From Solirubrobacter phytolaccae (lineage in GTDB: Bacteria; Actinomycetota; Thermoleophilia; Solirubrobacterales; Solirubrobacteraceae): a DNA stretch of 64,000 nt. The notes beneath the pieces are model-generated. The model worked only from the letters and a program-made list of their open reading frames with translations, was not told the DNA's origin and did not search any database. How positions within the stretch are numbered: the first letter of the stretch is position 1; the number at the start of each line of letters is the position of its first letter. Location: the NCBI RefSeq assembly GCF_027587195.1, contig NZ_JAPDDP010000009.1:1-64000 (forward strand), given 5' to 3'. Of this stretch, positions 1 to 6,787 are shown in pieces. A program made the position numbers and the translations under genes.

Positions 1-81
1 CGGACCGCGCCGGCCGTGGACCCGTCGGTTCGACGCGGGGCGGTCGAATTCATCGAATGGATGACACCGCCGAAGAGCTAA
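1..81 (+). CDS. C-terminal end of a protein cut by the window edge
   Basis: Frame 1 is open from the first base to a TAA at 79-81 and encodes 26 residues ending VEFIEWMTPPKS. Codon third positions are mostly G/C and the composition looks protein-like, so this is probably the tail of a gene that starts before the window. No domain can be recognised from so few residues. From 82 to 135 I see nothing. Confidence 0.35.
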   Translation, partial: RTAPAVDPSVRRGAVEFIEWMTPPKS

Positions 82-135
82 GAGCCGCCAGCGCGGCTGC
101 AGTGCAGAAGTAGTCGTGCTCTTGGACTCCCCGCG

Positions 136-819
136 TTAGGCGGCGGCGTCACCGTCACGGTCGCCGGCGAGTCGGATCGCACGCTCGAGATATTCCGGTG
201 AGTGCTCGAGCACGCTGGCCGGCACAGCATCAAGGATCGGTGATTCCGTCCACCACGATGGGATGCGCGCGCTGTGGTGTTCGTAGTGCAGGCAAGAGCC
301 GCACCACTCCCAGCCGCCGCCGCGGTCGTTGTCGTAGCGACGGAAGTAGCGTCGTAACTCGGATCGGCGGCAGAGAGGGCATGCGGTGGGCACGCGCGCG
401 TGCGAGCTCTCGATTGCGAAGGCGTCCCGCCACTCCGAGCGCGTGTCGTCGGGGACGTCGAGCCAGCGAAGGCGTTCGCCTTCTACTCGGAGACGGACGG
501 ACGCGAGCAACTCCGTGCAGGCGCGTCGAGCCTCGGGCTGGCCTACGGTGCCGGGGTAATCCTGCAGCAGAGCCACCGAGCGGTCCGCGAGCTGGTCGCC
601 ACGATGACGTGCGACAAGCCAGTCGTGTAGCTCACGCGCGTATCGCCTGGAGAGATCGGCGCCGCCGGCGAAGCGCCCGACTCGGACCTGAAAGTCATCG
701 AAGAACTCCGCCTTGGCGGCGGCTACTGCCTCCGGCGATTTCATCGTCCGAGCAAACCACGACACGACCGCTTCTGGGCCACCTGGCTCGTCTGTGCCCC
801 CCGTCGGCCGCCGCTTCAC
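136..819 (-). CDS. Hypothetical protein with C-terminal zinc ribbon
   Basis: This encodes 227 residues of unknown function. The GTG at 819 is chosen because GGAGGAGGAG lies five bases upstream, an excellent ribosome binding site. An open frame continues further upstream but is low-complexity Arg/Ser text typical of antisense high-GC DNA. The C-terminal third carries CPLC followed about 26 residues later by CGSC, a four-cysteine zinc-ribbon pattern, with several aromatic and histidine residues around it (WEWCGSCLHYEHH). The N-terminal half is predicted helical. It is divergent from the two small ORFs at 915-1219. Zinc binding is inferred from the cysteine spacing; partner and process are unknown. 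Confidence 0.6.
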   Translation of the reverse strand: MKRRPTGGTDEPGGPEAVVSWFARTMKSPEAVAAAKAEFFDDFQVRVGRFAGGADLSRRYARELHDWLVARHRGDQLADRSVALLQDYPGTVGQPEARRACTELLASVRLRVEGERLRWLDVPDDTRSEWRDAFAIESSHARVPTACPLCRRSELRRYFRRYDNDRGGGWEWCGSCLHYEHHSARIPSWWTESPILDAVPASVLEHSPEYLERAIRLAGDRDGDAAA

Positions 820-914
820 ACCGTCTCCTCCTCCGCACGACCGCGTGGTTTCCCGCATACCGCTCCGTGGTTGCCGCGCTTGGCGAGCTGGCCCGCACGC
901 GCGAACCTGTGTGC

Positions 915-1040
915 ATGACCCACGCCTCCGCAGCTGGCTCGACCGATCCGAATCGGCGGCGCCCGAAGACGCGCCGCGTCCGCAACGCCGTAAGCCGTCC
1001 CGCAGACGCCGTGGCCGAGGTGTGCGAGGTTCGGTCATGA
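915..1040 (+). CDS. Small basic ORF, 41 residues
   Basis: An ATG-started ORF of 41 residues with a strongly basic stretch (RRRPKTRRVR), about 80 percent G/C at third positions, and a TGA that overlaps the ATG of the next gene in an ATGA tetranucleotide. The overlap and codon bias are the only support; there is no recognisable domain. It could be a small co-translated partner of the following 60-residue protein or a leader ORF. Confidence 0.35.
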   Translation: MTHASAAGSTDPNRRRPKTRRVRNAVSRPADAVAEVCEVRS

Positions 1041-1219
1041 CGTTCAACGCCGAGTGGCACCACACCCACCCGATGCCCCCGAAGGCCACCTTCGAGCAGC
1101 GCGTAACGTGGCACCGCGAGCACGCACGCGAGTGCGCTTGCCGCAAGCCTCCCCGCGACATCGCCGTCCTCCTCGAGCAGGTCGAGCTCACCGATCGACC
1201 GGAACGCGCGTCTGCGTAG
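1037..1219 (+). CDS. Small conserved-looking protein, 60 residues
   Basis: Sixty residues starting MTFNAEWHHTHPMPPKATFE, with a CxC pair in the middle (ECACRKPP) and a hydrophobic helix after it. I recall short actinobacterial and phage proteins of the pattern N-x-EWH-x-x-H-x-MP, then E-Q-R-x-x-WH-x-x-HA-x-x-C-x-CR, and this fits, but no function is known to me. The start is the ATG in an ATGA overlap with the upstream small ORF. The His and Cys residues could bind metal; that is speculation. Confidence 0.6.
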   Translation: MTFNAEWHHTHPMPPKATFEQRVTWHREHARECACRKPPRDIAVLLEQVELTDRPERASA

Positions 1220-1681
1220 GCGGCCTCGCCGGTTCCAACACCGTGACCCGTGCGCGTTGTAGTGCTTTTCGACGGTTCCGCTACTTCGTGGACTGCGACT
1301 CATGCCCACAGCGCGCTGCGATGAGAGTCCCCCGATCGCGGTCTCTCTCTATGCGTCCCACACGCCGCTCGACTCCGTGAGCGACCGTCGCGAACGGCGA
1401 ACACACGACGCTTCTCCAGCACGACGACACTGCTCGCTCTGTCGTCGCCGCCTTCTTGACAGGCTTTAGGCAACTCGACGGCGAGTGCTCCGACGGTGCG
1501 TTCGAGGCCGGCTGGCGCCACCCGTTTCCGCGCGATGCGGTCGCACAACTCGACCGCCTGCTCGACGCGGAAGCGAAGTAGCGTTTTTGACGAGACCGCT
1601 CGACGGTTCCGCGTTTGCGGATCCAGTGAGCACCGGGCACACTGACCGTGTGGGGCACGCTGTATTCCGCCAGGCGAGCCC
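1220..1681. other. Gene-poor stretch with degraded coding remnants
   Basis: This is the only stretch over 300 bases without an intact gene. It contains the fragment described at 1381-1581. Between about 1258 and 1380 there are short protein-like runs in shifting frames (for example VVLFDGSATSWTATHAHSALR, less its last residue, and SPPIAVSLYASHTPLDSV), each closed by a stop. This pattern is what a frameshifted, decaying gene looks like. I see no promoter or terminator. Confidence 0.4.
1381..1581 (+). pseudogene. C-terminal fragment of a decayed gene
   Basis: A 66-codon open stretch with strongly coding-like third positions, from just after a stop at 1378-1380 to TAG at 1579-1581. It has no ATG, GTG or TTG near its beginning. 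The text (NGEHTTLLQHDDTARSVVAA, then GWRHPFPRDAVAQLDRLL) reads like the end of a globular enzyme. The GEHTTLLQHDDTA segment is reminiscent of the end of a hydrolase-type domain, but I cannot name the family. Lack of a start, together with out-of-frame remnants upstream, makes it a probable pseudogene. Confidence 0.4.
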
Positions 1682-2254
1682 GTGAGGATGTCCGTGCGGC
1701 GTCTTCTGGCTCTCGCGGCGCTGGTGCTCCTGGCTGTGGCGGCTGTGGCCGGCGGTCGAGAGTTGAGCGAGGGGGCGCCGCGGGCCGAGTTCCGGCCGCG
1801 TGCGACAGGCTTTGGGCTTGCAGGGGTGGACCGCGTCACGGCGCTCGACCGTGCACGCCAGCAGCGCAGTTTCCAGGCCGTCGTCACGGAGGGCGACTGC
1901 TCGAGGTTCATAGGGTTTCGGTTCCGGGTGACTTCGAACGCGATCACCGCGTGGGCCGAGATGCGAGAGAAGATCCCGCCTCCTGGCGCTGCGTGCCCGG
2001 CCAAGGCATTCGAGCGCCGAACGACACTCACGCTGCCCGAGGCTGTCGGCGACCGCGCGTTGATCATCTACGCCGGCCCGTACGAGTTCAGGACCCTTGT
2101 CATCCCGCCGGCAGGACGCGAGGCCGTGCGGGCGCTGTTGTTGCCGATCCGTCGTGGGGATCGACGTCAGCCGCCGCCGCTGACCTACGGCTCCGCGGTG
2201 TGCGATGCGGTGGACCGCTACATCCGCGACGTGCCGCGACGTGACCGGTGCTGA
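1682..2254 (+). CDS. Secreted or membrane-anchored hypothetical protein
   Basis: Encodes 190 residues. Residues 1-25 (VRMSVRRLLALAALVLLAVA) form a classic positively charged N-terminus plus hydrophobic core, a signal peptide or signal anchor. The mature part has three cysteines, in GDCSRF, AACPAK and SAVCDAV, and a fourth at the very end, which is compatible with disulphides outside the cell. GTG 1682 has AGGCGAG upstream; ATG 1688 is an alternative start two codons later. No family recognised. It is convergent with the propeller gene at 2314-3747. Confidence 0.6.
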   Translation: MRMSVRRLLALAALVLLAVAAVAGGRELSEGAPRAEFRPRATGFGLAGVDRVTALDRARQQRSFQAVVTEGDCSRFIGFRFRVTSNAITAWAEMREKIPPPGAACPAKAFERRTTLTLPEAVGDRALIIYAGPYEFRTLVIPPAGREAVRALLLPIRRGDRRQPPPLTYGSAVCDAVDRYIRDVPRRDRC

Positions 2255-2313
2255 CCCGCCGACATCACTCGGCCGGAGCGCCTTGAAACCTCACCGGGAG
2301 TTGGCCAACGCGG

Positions 2314-3747
2314 TTAGACGGGGCAGCGGACTTCCTTATCGGAGACTCGCACCCCGTCGGGACGCAGCCACGCGCGTGCCCAACCGCGGCAGGTTCCGCG
2401 GTTGGATTCATCGGGGTTGTACCGGTAGTACGTGACGCGGCACGCGACCTCGCGGCGACTGCGGGCGGTGCAGTGGCCGAGCTCCGTGCCCCAACCGTCG
2501 CCACCGTCGCCTTCTCCGCCGACGACCTCTTCGCCGATCGCGCGCCGCGCGGTGCCCATCCGGAGGCGATCGCGAGTGACGAAGCGGCCGGAGGCCTGCA
2601 CAACACCGCCGGGCGGCGTCGTGAGGATCAGCTGGACGTCGAAGACGCCTTTGGGCACGGGACTTGGCAGCCGGATCGTTCCGAGGCCGCCGGACGTCGT
2701 GCCGGTCGTCGTGTGCGATGTGCGCCCGCCGGCCTGGCGAACGGTCAACCGCCACTGCCCCGCGCCATTGGCGAGATAGCGGATCCGGCCTCGAGGGAAC
2801 GACCGCCAGGTCGACGGCAGCAACACGATTCGGGCGCGCGCGCTCGACGGCGGGACAAGCGCCCGCACCGAGCACTCGTCGTCACGGAACACGAGTTCGC
2901 CGTCGCCACCGAGCCACGCGCTCGAGGGCCGGGCCAGGGGAAGCCGACGGTAGCCGTCTCCGTTGCCGTAGATGCCCGTGGCCCCGGTTGCTTGGAGCGA
3001 CTCGCTCTGTCGCGACCCGTGAAAGCGCATTGTGTGAGTCAGCGCCACGCCGTCCTCGTCCGCGGAGATCAACGCGACGAGCTCGTCGCCGTGCGACGCG
3101 AGGGTCGTGCTCGGCCCGCTGTCCGGTGGGAGGTGCGCGAGCACGGTCCGGCGGCCGTTGCGCTCGACACGCACAATGCGGTCGCGCATGAACTCGACAT
3201 AGGCGAACGCGCCACCGCCCAGGGGGGCGACGTCCGTGATCAGCGCGCGACCGGAAGGGCCCGGTACCACGACGCGTGCCTTGCCGTCGACGATGCGCCA
3301 GAGCGCCGAGCCGTTGTCTGCAACCAAACTGCCGTCGTCAAGGGCGATCACCCGCTCGAAGAAGTCCGCGGACCCGGGCAGATCGACGATCACGGACGTG
3401 GTCTGCGCGGCAAGGTCCACGCGCAGGATCCGACGCGACGAGCGGGCGACCGCGACAAACGACGAGGGCCCATCGGGAGCGATGTCCTGAACTGATTCAG
3501 GCAGCGCGGCGACGGGTGTGCGCACACCGTCGAGACCGACCCGCCACACGCGCGGCGGCGAATCATCGGCCACCAGCAGGCTGCCGTCGGGGTACACACC
3601 CACGGGATCACAGCCATGCTCGTCCGCCCCCAGCAGCGTGAACAGCCGACCTCCCGGGCCGCTCGCGCCAACGGCGCCGGGTGACGGGTCAGCGACCGTC
3701 AGTGCCGCGGCCAGTGCCAGAACAAAAGCCGACACCCGTGAGCGCAC
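2314..3747 (-). CDS. Secreted beta-propeller protein
   Basis: A protein of 477 residues. Starting at GTG 3747 gives a proper signal peptide (VRSRVSAFVLALAAALTVAD); the frame remains open to 3843 but the extra 32 residues look non-coding. Residues about 30-330 consist of repeated blades of the type D-G-S-L-V-A-D and R-I-L-R-V-D, typical of NHL/SMP-30-like six-bladed propellers. A beta-sandwich-like region follows (about 340-410). The C-terminus holds three cysteines (GHCTARSRREVACRVTYYRY, then NRGTCRGW) and ends RCPV. Extracellular binding is likely; the ligand is unknown. GTG 3768 is an alternative start. Confidence 0.65.
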   Translation of the reverse strand: MRSRVSAFVLALAAALTVADPSPGAVGASGPGGRLFTLLGADEHGCDPVGVYPDGSLLVADDSPPRVWRVGLDGVRTPVAALPESVQDIAPDGPSSFVAVARSSRRILRVDLAAQTTSVIVDLPGSADFFERVIALDDGSLVADNGSALWRIVDGKARVVVPGPSGRALITDVAPLGGGAFAYVEFMRDRIVRVERNGRRTVLAHLPPDSGPSTTLASHGDELVALISADEDGVALTHTMRFHGSRQSESLQATGATGIYGNGDGYRRLPLARPSSAWLGGDGELVFRDDECSVRALVPPSSARARIVLLPSTWRSFPRGRIRYLANGAGQWRLTVRQAGGRTSHTTTGTTSGGLGTIRLPSPVPKGVFDVQLILTTPPGGVVQASGRFVTRDRLRMGTARRAIGEEVVGGEGDGGDGWGTELGHCTARSRREVACRVTYYRYNPDESNRGTCRGWARAWLRPDGVRVSDKEVRCPV

Positions 3748-3855
3748 CGAACCACTGTTCCACTCGACGCCCAGAGCCGCAAGCCGGCCTCGCGCTCGAC
3801 GGCAGTCGCCTCGCGCAGTCGCGACACGCCATGAGTCCGTCAAGATCGGGCAGAC

Positions 3856-4761
3856 ATGGGTGCTTCACAGCAGATGCGCATCGGGCTCGTGCTTCATCCG
3901 AGCCGGGACGACACCGCGGTGATGGAGACGTTGCTGAGCTGGGTCGGGTCCAGCGGCGGGCACGTGCTCGTGCGGGCCGCGGACGCCGAGCGGTGCCCGC
4001 CCGGCGTCGAGGCGGTCGACGACATGGTGTTCGCCGAGCAGGTCGAGGCGCTGATCAGCCTCGGTGGGGACGGGACGATGCTCGGGGCGCTGCGGCTCAT
4101 GGCGCACCGGCCCGTGCCGGTGCTGGGCGTGAATCTTGGGCACCTGGGGTTCCTGGTGGAGATCCATCCCGACGAGCTGGGGACGGCGCTCGAGCGGCTG
4201 GGCACGGAGGACTTCTCCGTCGAGGAGCACAGCGCGCTGCTCGTCAATGGCGCCGGCGAGGAGCTCGTGGCGTTCAACGACGTCGCGCTCGTGCGGATCC
4301 CGGGGCAGGGCGTCGTGCAGGCGACGTTGTCGGTCGGCGGGCAGCGGATGGGGCGGTTCCGTTGCGACGGGCTCGTGGTCTCGACGCCGATCGGGTCGAC
4401 GGCGTACGCGTACGCGGCGGGCGGGCCGGTGGTGTCGCCGAACCTGGACGCGCTGATCATCGCGCCGCTCGCGCCGATGGCGGGGATCGGCCGGCCGATG
4501 GTGGTCTCGGCCTCGGAGCCGGTCCGGCTCGACCTGCTGCCCGAGAGCGGGCGGCTGGCGATCGAGGTCGACGGCCTGAAGGTGTGCGAGATCGGCGCGG
4601 GCGACGCGCTCGACGTGACGCTGTCACCGGCCGCCGGCCAGGTGGTGCGGCTCGACAGCGATCGCTACCAGCGGCGCAACCAGGTCAAGCTCAGCCTGCT
4701 CGACCTGCCGTTCCTGCCCGAGGAGCTGCGCGAGCTGGCACCCGGCCCGCCGGCTAGCTGA
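3856..4761 (+). CDS. nadK: NAD kinase
   Basis: Phosphorylates NAD to NADP with ATP in the cytoplasm. All family signatures are visible in the 301 residues: GGDGT at 70-74 (the catalytic Asp loop), GVNLGHLGF at 91-99, the NDV motif at 141-143, and the glycine-rich block STPIGSTAYAYAAGGPVVSP at 176-195. Length is normal for the family. A second in-frame ATG seven codons in is an alternative start. Its stop overlaps the end of the convergent DUF892 gene by eight bases. Confidence 0.95.
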   Translation: MGASQQMRIGLVLHPSRDDTAVMETLLSWVGSSGGHVLVRAADAERCPPGVEAVDDMVFAEQVEALISLGGDGTMLGALRLMAHRPVPVLGVNLGHLGFLVEIHPDELGTALERLGTEDFSVEEHSALLVNGAGEELVAFNDVALVRIPGQGVVQATLSVGGQRMGRFRCDGLVVSTPIGSTAYAYAAGGPVVSPNLDALIIAPLAPMAGIGRPMVVSASEPVRLDLLPESGRLAIEVDGLKVCEIGAGDALDVTLSPAAGQVVRLDSDRYQRRNQVKLSLLDLPFLPEELRELAPGPPAS

Positions 4762-5251
4762 GCGCGTCCGCCAGCGCGGGGATCTCGGCGATGATCGCGT
4801 CGAAGCGCTCCTGCTCCTGCGCGCCGAGCCGGGCGGCGAGCGCCTGCGTGGTCGTGTCGCCCGCGCTGCCGGCGATGCGGTCCAAAGCGCGGTAGTCGGC
4901 GATGTTCGCGGCGTGGGCCGCGGCCGCGTGGCGGGCACGCTGCAGCACGCGGTCGCCCGGGTCCGACGGGCGCAAGAGGTCGAGCGGCGTCAAGCGACGG
5001 GCGGTGGCCTGCGCGATCCCCGACTGCACCAGGTGCACGACGCCGGACACCAAGGAGCCGTTGCGGTAACCGAGCTCGCTCAACCGCCCCGCGAGCAGGC
5101 GGATGTGCGTCTGCGTCTCGGCGAGGTGCGCTTCGAGCTCGTCGCGGTAGCCACCGGGCGGCGCGGCGGAGAGCTGCGCGCGGATCTCGGGCACGAGCGC
5201 GCGCTCGCGCTCGTGGATGTCATGCAGGCGGCGGAGGACCCGCGGGGTCAT
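4754..5251 (-). CDS. DUF892-like ferritin-fold protein
   Basis: Encodes 165 residues, almost entirely helical. The start RRLHDIHERERALVPEI and the later EAHLAETQTHIRLL match the YciE/DUF892 pattern, in which Glu/His residues lie on a four-helix ferritin-like bundle. A second helix pair (HAANIADYRALDRIAGSAGD, then LGAQEQERFDAII) completes the fold. ATG 5251 is preferred over 5269 because it forms an ATGA overlap with the upstream gene. It is the last gene of the operon with pit. YciE-type proteins are stress-associated; a link to phosphate or metal is inferred only from the operon. Confidence 0.65.
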   Translation of the reverse strand: MTPRVLRRLHDIHERERALVPEIRAQLSAAPPGGYRDELEAHLAETQTHIRLLAGRLSELGYRNGSLVSGVVHLVQSGIAQATARRLTPLDLLRPSDPGDRVLQRARHAAAAHAANIADYRALDRIAGSAGDTTTQALAARLGAQEQERFDAIIAEIPALADALS

Positions 5252-5493
5252 TTTTGCGTGATCGCCCACAGCCCGAGTCCTAGCAACGCGAGGGTGCAGA
5301 GTGCGCCGAACAACGCCACCGCGCCGTAGCCGACGGCGGTGCCGGTGCGCGCTCCCGAGCGGACCTCCTGGGTGCGCTCCAACCCGAGCAGCAACAGGCC
5401 CCAGGTGACGACGAGGCCGACGCCGCCGGTCAGGCCGACCGCAACGACCTTGCCGAGATCGCCCCAGGCGACCAGCTCCGCGAACACGTTCAC
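5248..5493 (-). CDS. Small two-helix membrane protein
   Basis: An 81-residue protein with two hydrophobic segments (about 15-37 and 53-77) joined by a short charged loop containing LERTQEVRSGART. It starts at GTG 5493, which overlaps the stop of pit (GTGA), and its stop overlaps the start of the DUF892 gene (ATGA), so the three are translationally coupled. No family recognised. The position suggests an accessory subunit or regulator of the Pit transporter. Confidence 0.6.
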   Translation of the reverse strand: MNVFAELVAWGDLGKVVAVGLTGGVGLVVTWGLLLLGLERTQEVRSGARTGTAVGYGAVALFGALCTLALLGLGLWAITQK

Positions 5494-6611
5494 GCCGGCA
5501 CCGCCTTCAGGTCGTTGAGGCTTGCGTCCGCCGAGTCCTCGCGGCGGGTCTTGAGGAACAGCGCGACCGAGCCCGCCAAGGCCAGGCCGCCGACGACGAT
5601 CGGGCCGGCCGTGTCACCCAGCACGGAGACGATCCCGTACGCGCCCGCCGCGACCGCGCCAGCGCCGGGGATGGTCAGCAGCCAGGCGATGCCCATCCGC
5701 CCGGCGATGCCCCAGTTGACCTCGCTCTCACCGCGCCCGATGCCCGAGCCGACGACCGCGCCGCTCACCACCTGCGTGGTCGAGAGCGGGTAGCCGAAGT
5801 AGGAGGAGCCGAGGATCAGCGTCGCGCCCGACGCCTCGGCGGAGAAGCCCTGGGGCGGCGTGATGTCGCCCGTGACCTTCTTGCCGAGCGTGTCGATGAT
5901 CCGCCAGCCGCCCATGAAGGTGCCCAGGGCGATCGCGGTCGCGCAGCTGACCTTCACCCACAGCGGGACGGTGAAGTTGTCGGCGCTCAGGTTCCCGTTG
6001 GCGACGAGCGCAAGCACGATGATGCCCATCGTCTTCTGCGCGTCGTTCGTGCCGTGCCCGAGCGACACGAGCGACGCCGAGCCGATCTGGCCGAGCCGGT
6101 AGCCGCGCGTGGCCATGCCCTCGCCCATCCGGCGCAGGAAGAAGTAGGCGACCTTCGTGCCGATGACGGCGACGCCGCCCGCGATCAACACGGCGAAGAC
6201 GCCCGGGATGAGCACCTTCTCGAGGATGCCGGACCACTCGACGCCGCCCGATCCGACCGCGGCGAGCATCGCGCCGACCATGCCGCCGATCAGCGCATGG
6301 CTGGAGGAGGAGGGCAGGCCGAGGTACCAGGTGGTGAGGTTGAAGCCGATCGCGCCGAGCAGGCCGGCGAAGATGATCGGGAGGGCGATCTGCCCCTGGT
6401 CGACGATGCCGCTCGCGATCGTCGCGGCGACGCTGATCGACAGGAACGCGCCGATGAAGTTCAGGCTGGCCGCGAGGCCGAGCGCCTGCTTGGCCGGGAG
6501 CGCGCGCGTGGCGATCGTGGTGGCCATGGCGTTCGCGGTGTCGTGGAAGCCGTTGGTGAAGTCGAACGCCAACGCGGCTCCCACGACGACGAACAGGAGC
6601 ACGTCGTTCAT
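5490..6611 (-). CDS. pit: Inorganic phosphate transporter, Pit family
   Basis: Low-affinity metal-phosphate:proton symporter in the inner membrane. The 373 residues give about ten membrane segments. Each half carries the inverted-repeat signature of the family: DFTNGFHDTANAMAT near the N-terminus and SLGHGTNDAQKTMG in the second half; SSSSHALIGG is also conserved. ATG 6611 is chosen; the frame is open to 6674, but the extra 21 residues are Pro/Arg-rich and unlike Pit N-termini. It is the first gene of a coupled three-gene operon and is divergent from the HtaA gene, sharing a 176-base intergenic region. Confidence 0.9.
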   Translation of the reverse strand: MNDVLLFVVVGAALAFDFTNGFHDTANAMATTIATRALPAKQALGLAASLNFIGAFLSISVAATIASGIVDQGQIALPIIFAGLLGAIGFNLTTWYLGLPSSSSHALIGGMVGAMLAAVGSGGVEWSGILEKVLIPGVFAVLIAGGVAVIGTKVAYFFLRRMGEGMATRGYRLGQIGSASLVSLGHGTNDAQKTMGIIVLALVANGNLSADNFTVPLWVKVSCATAIALGTFMGGWRIIDTLGKKVTGDITPPQGFSAEASGATLILGSSYFGYPLSTTQVVSGAVVGSGIGRGESEVNWGIAGRMGIAWLLTIPGAGAVAAGAYGIVSVLGDTAGPIVVGGLALAGSVALFLKTRREDSADASLNDLKAVPA

Positions 6612-6720
6612 GCCCACGACGATCCCCCGTCCGGGCCGATCCAACCGGGGCGGTAACGGAACCTTCACGACCATGAGAACGCCGTGAGCGGGGAGCCACC
6701 GGACCGAGCGGTCCGCAAGT

Positions 6721-6750
6721 GTTAGGGCACCCTAACTCCGTTTGTTAGGG
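6721..6750 (+). promoter_or_regulatory. GTTAGGG palindrome plus a third half-site, possible iron-regulator box
   Basis: GTTAGGGCACCCTAAC at 6721-6736 is a perfect inverted repeat with 7-base arms and a 2-base centre. A third GTTAGGG lies at 6744-6750. The sequence sits in the pit/HtaA intergenic region, 38 bases before the HtaA start. The first 15 bases fit the TTAGG-N-N-A-N-CCTAAC part of the DtxR/IdeR consensus, but the right end does not. Iron control would suit a haem-binding protein; the regulator is inferred. Confidence 0.5.
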
Positions 6751-6787
6751 TCGGCGGCTCGACTACTGCTTGGAGCTGACCCTGACC

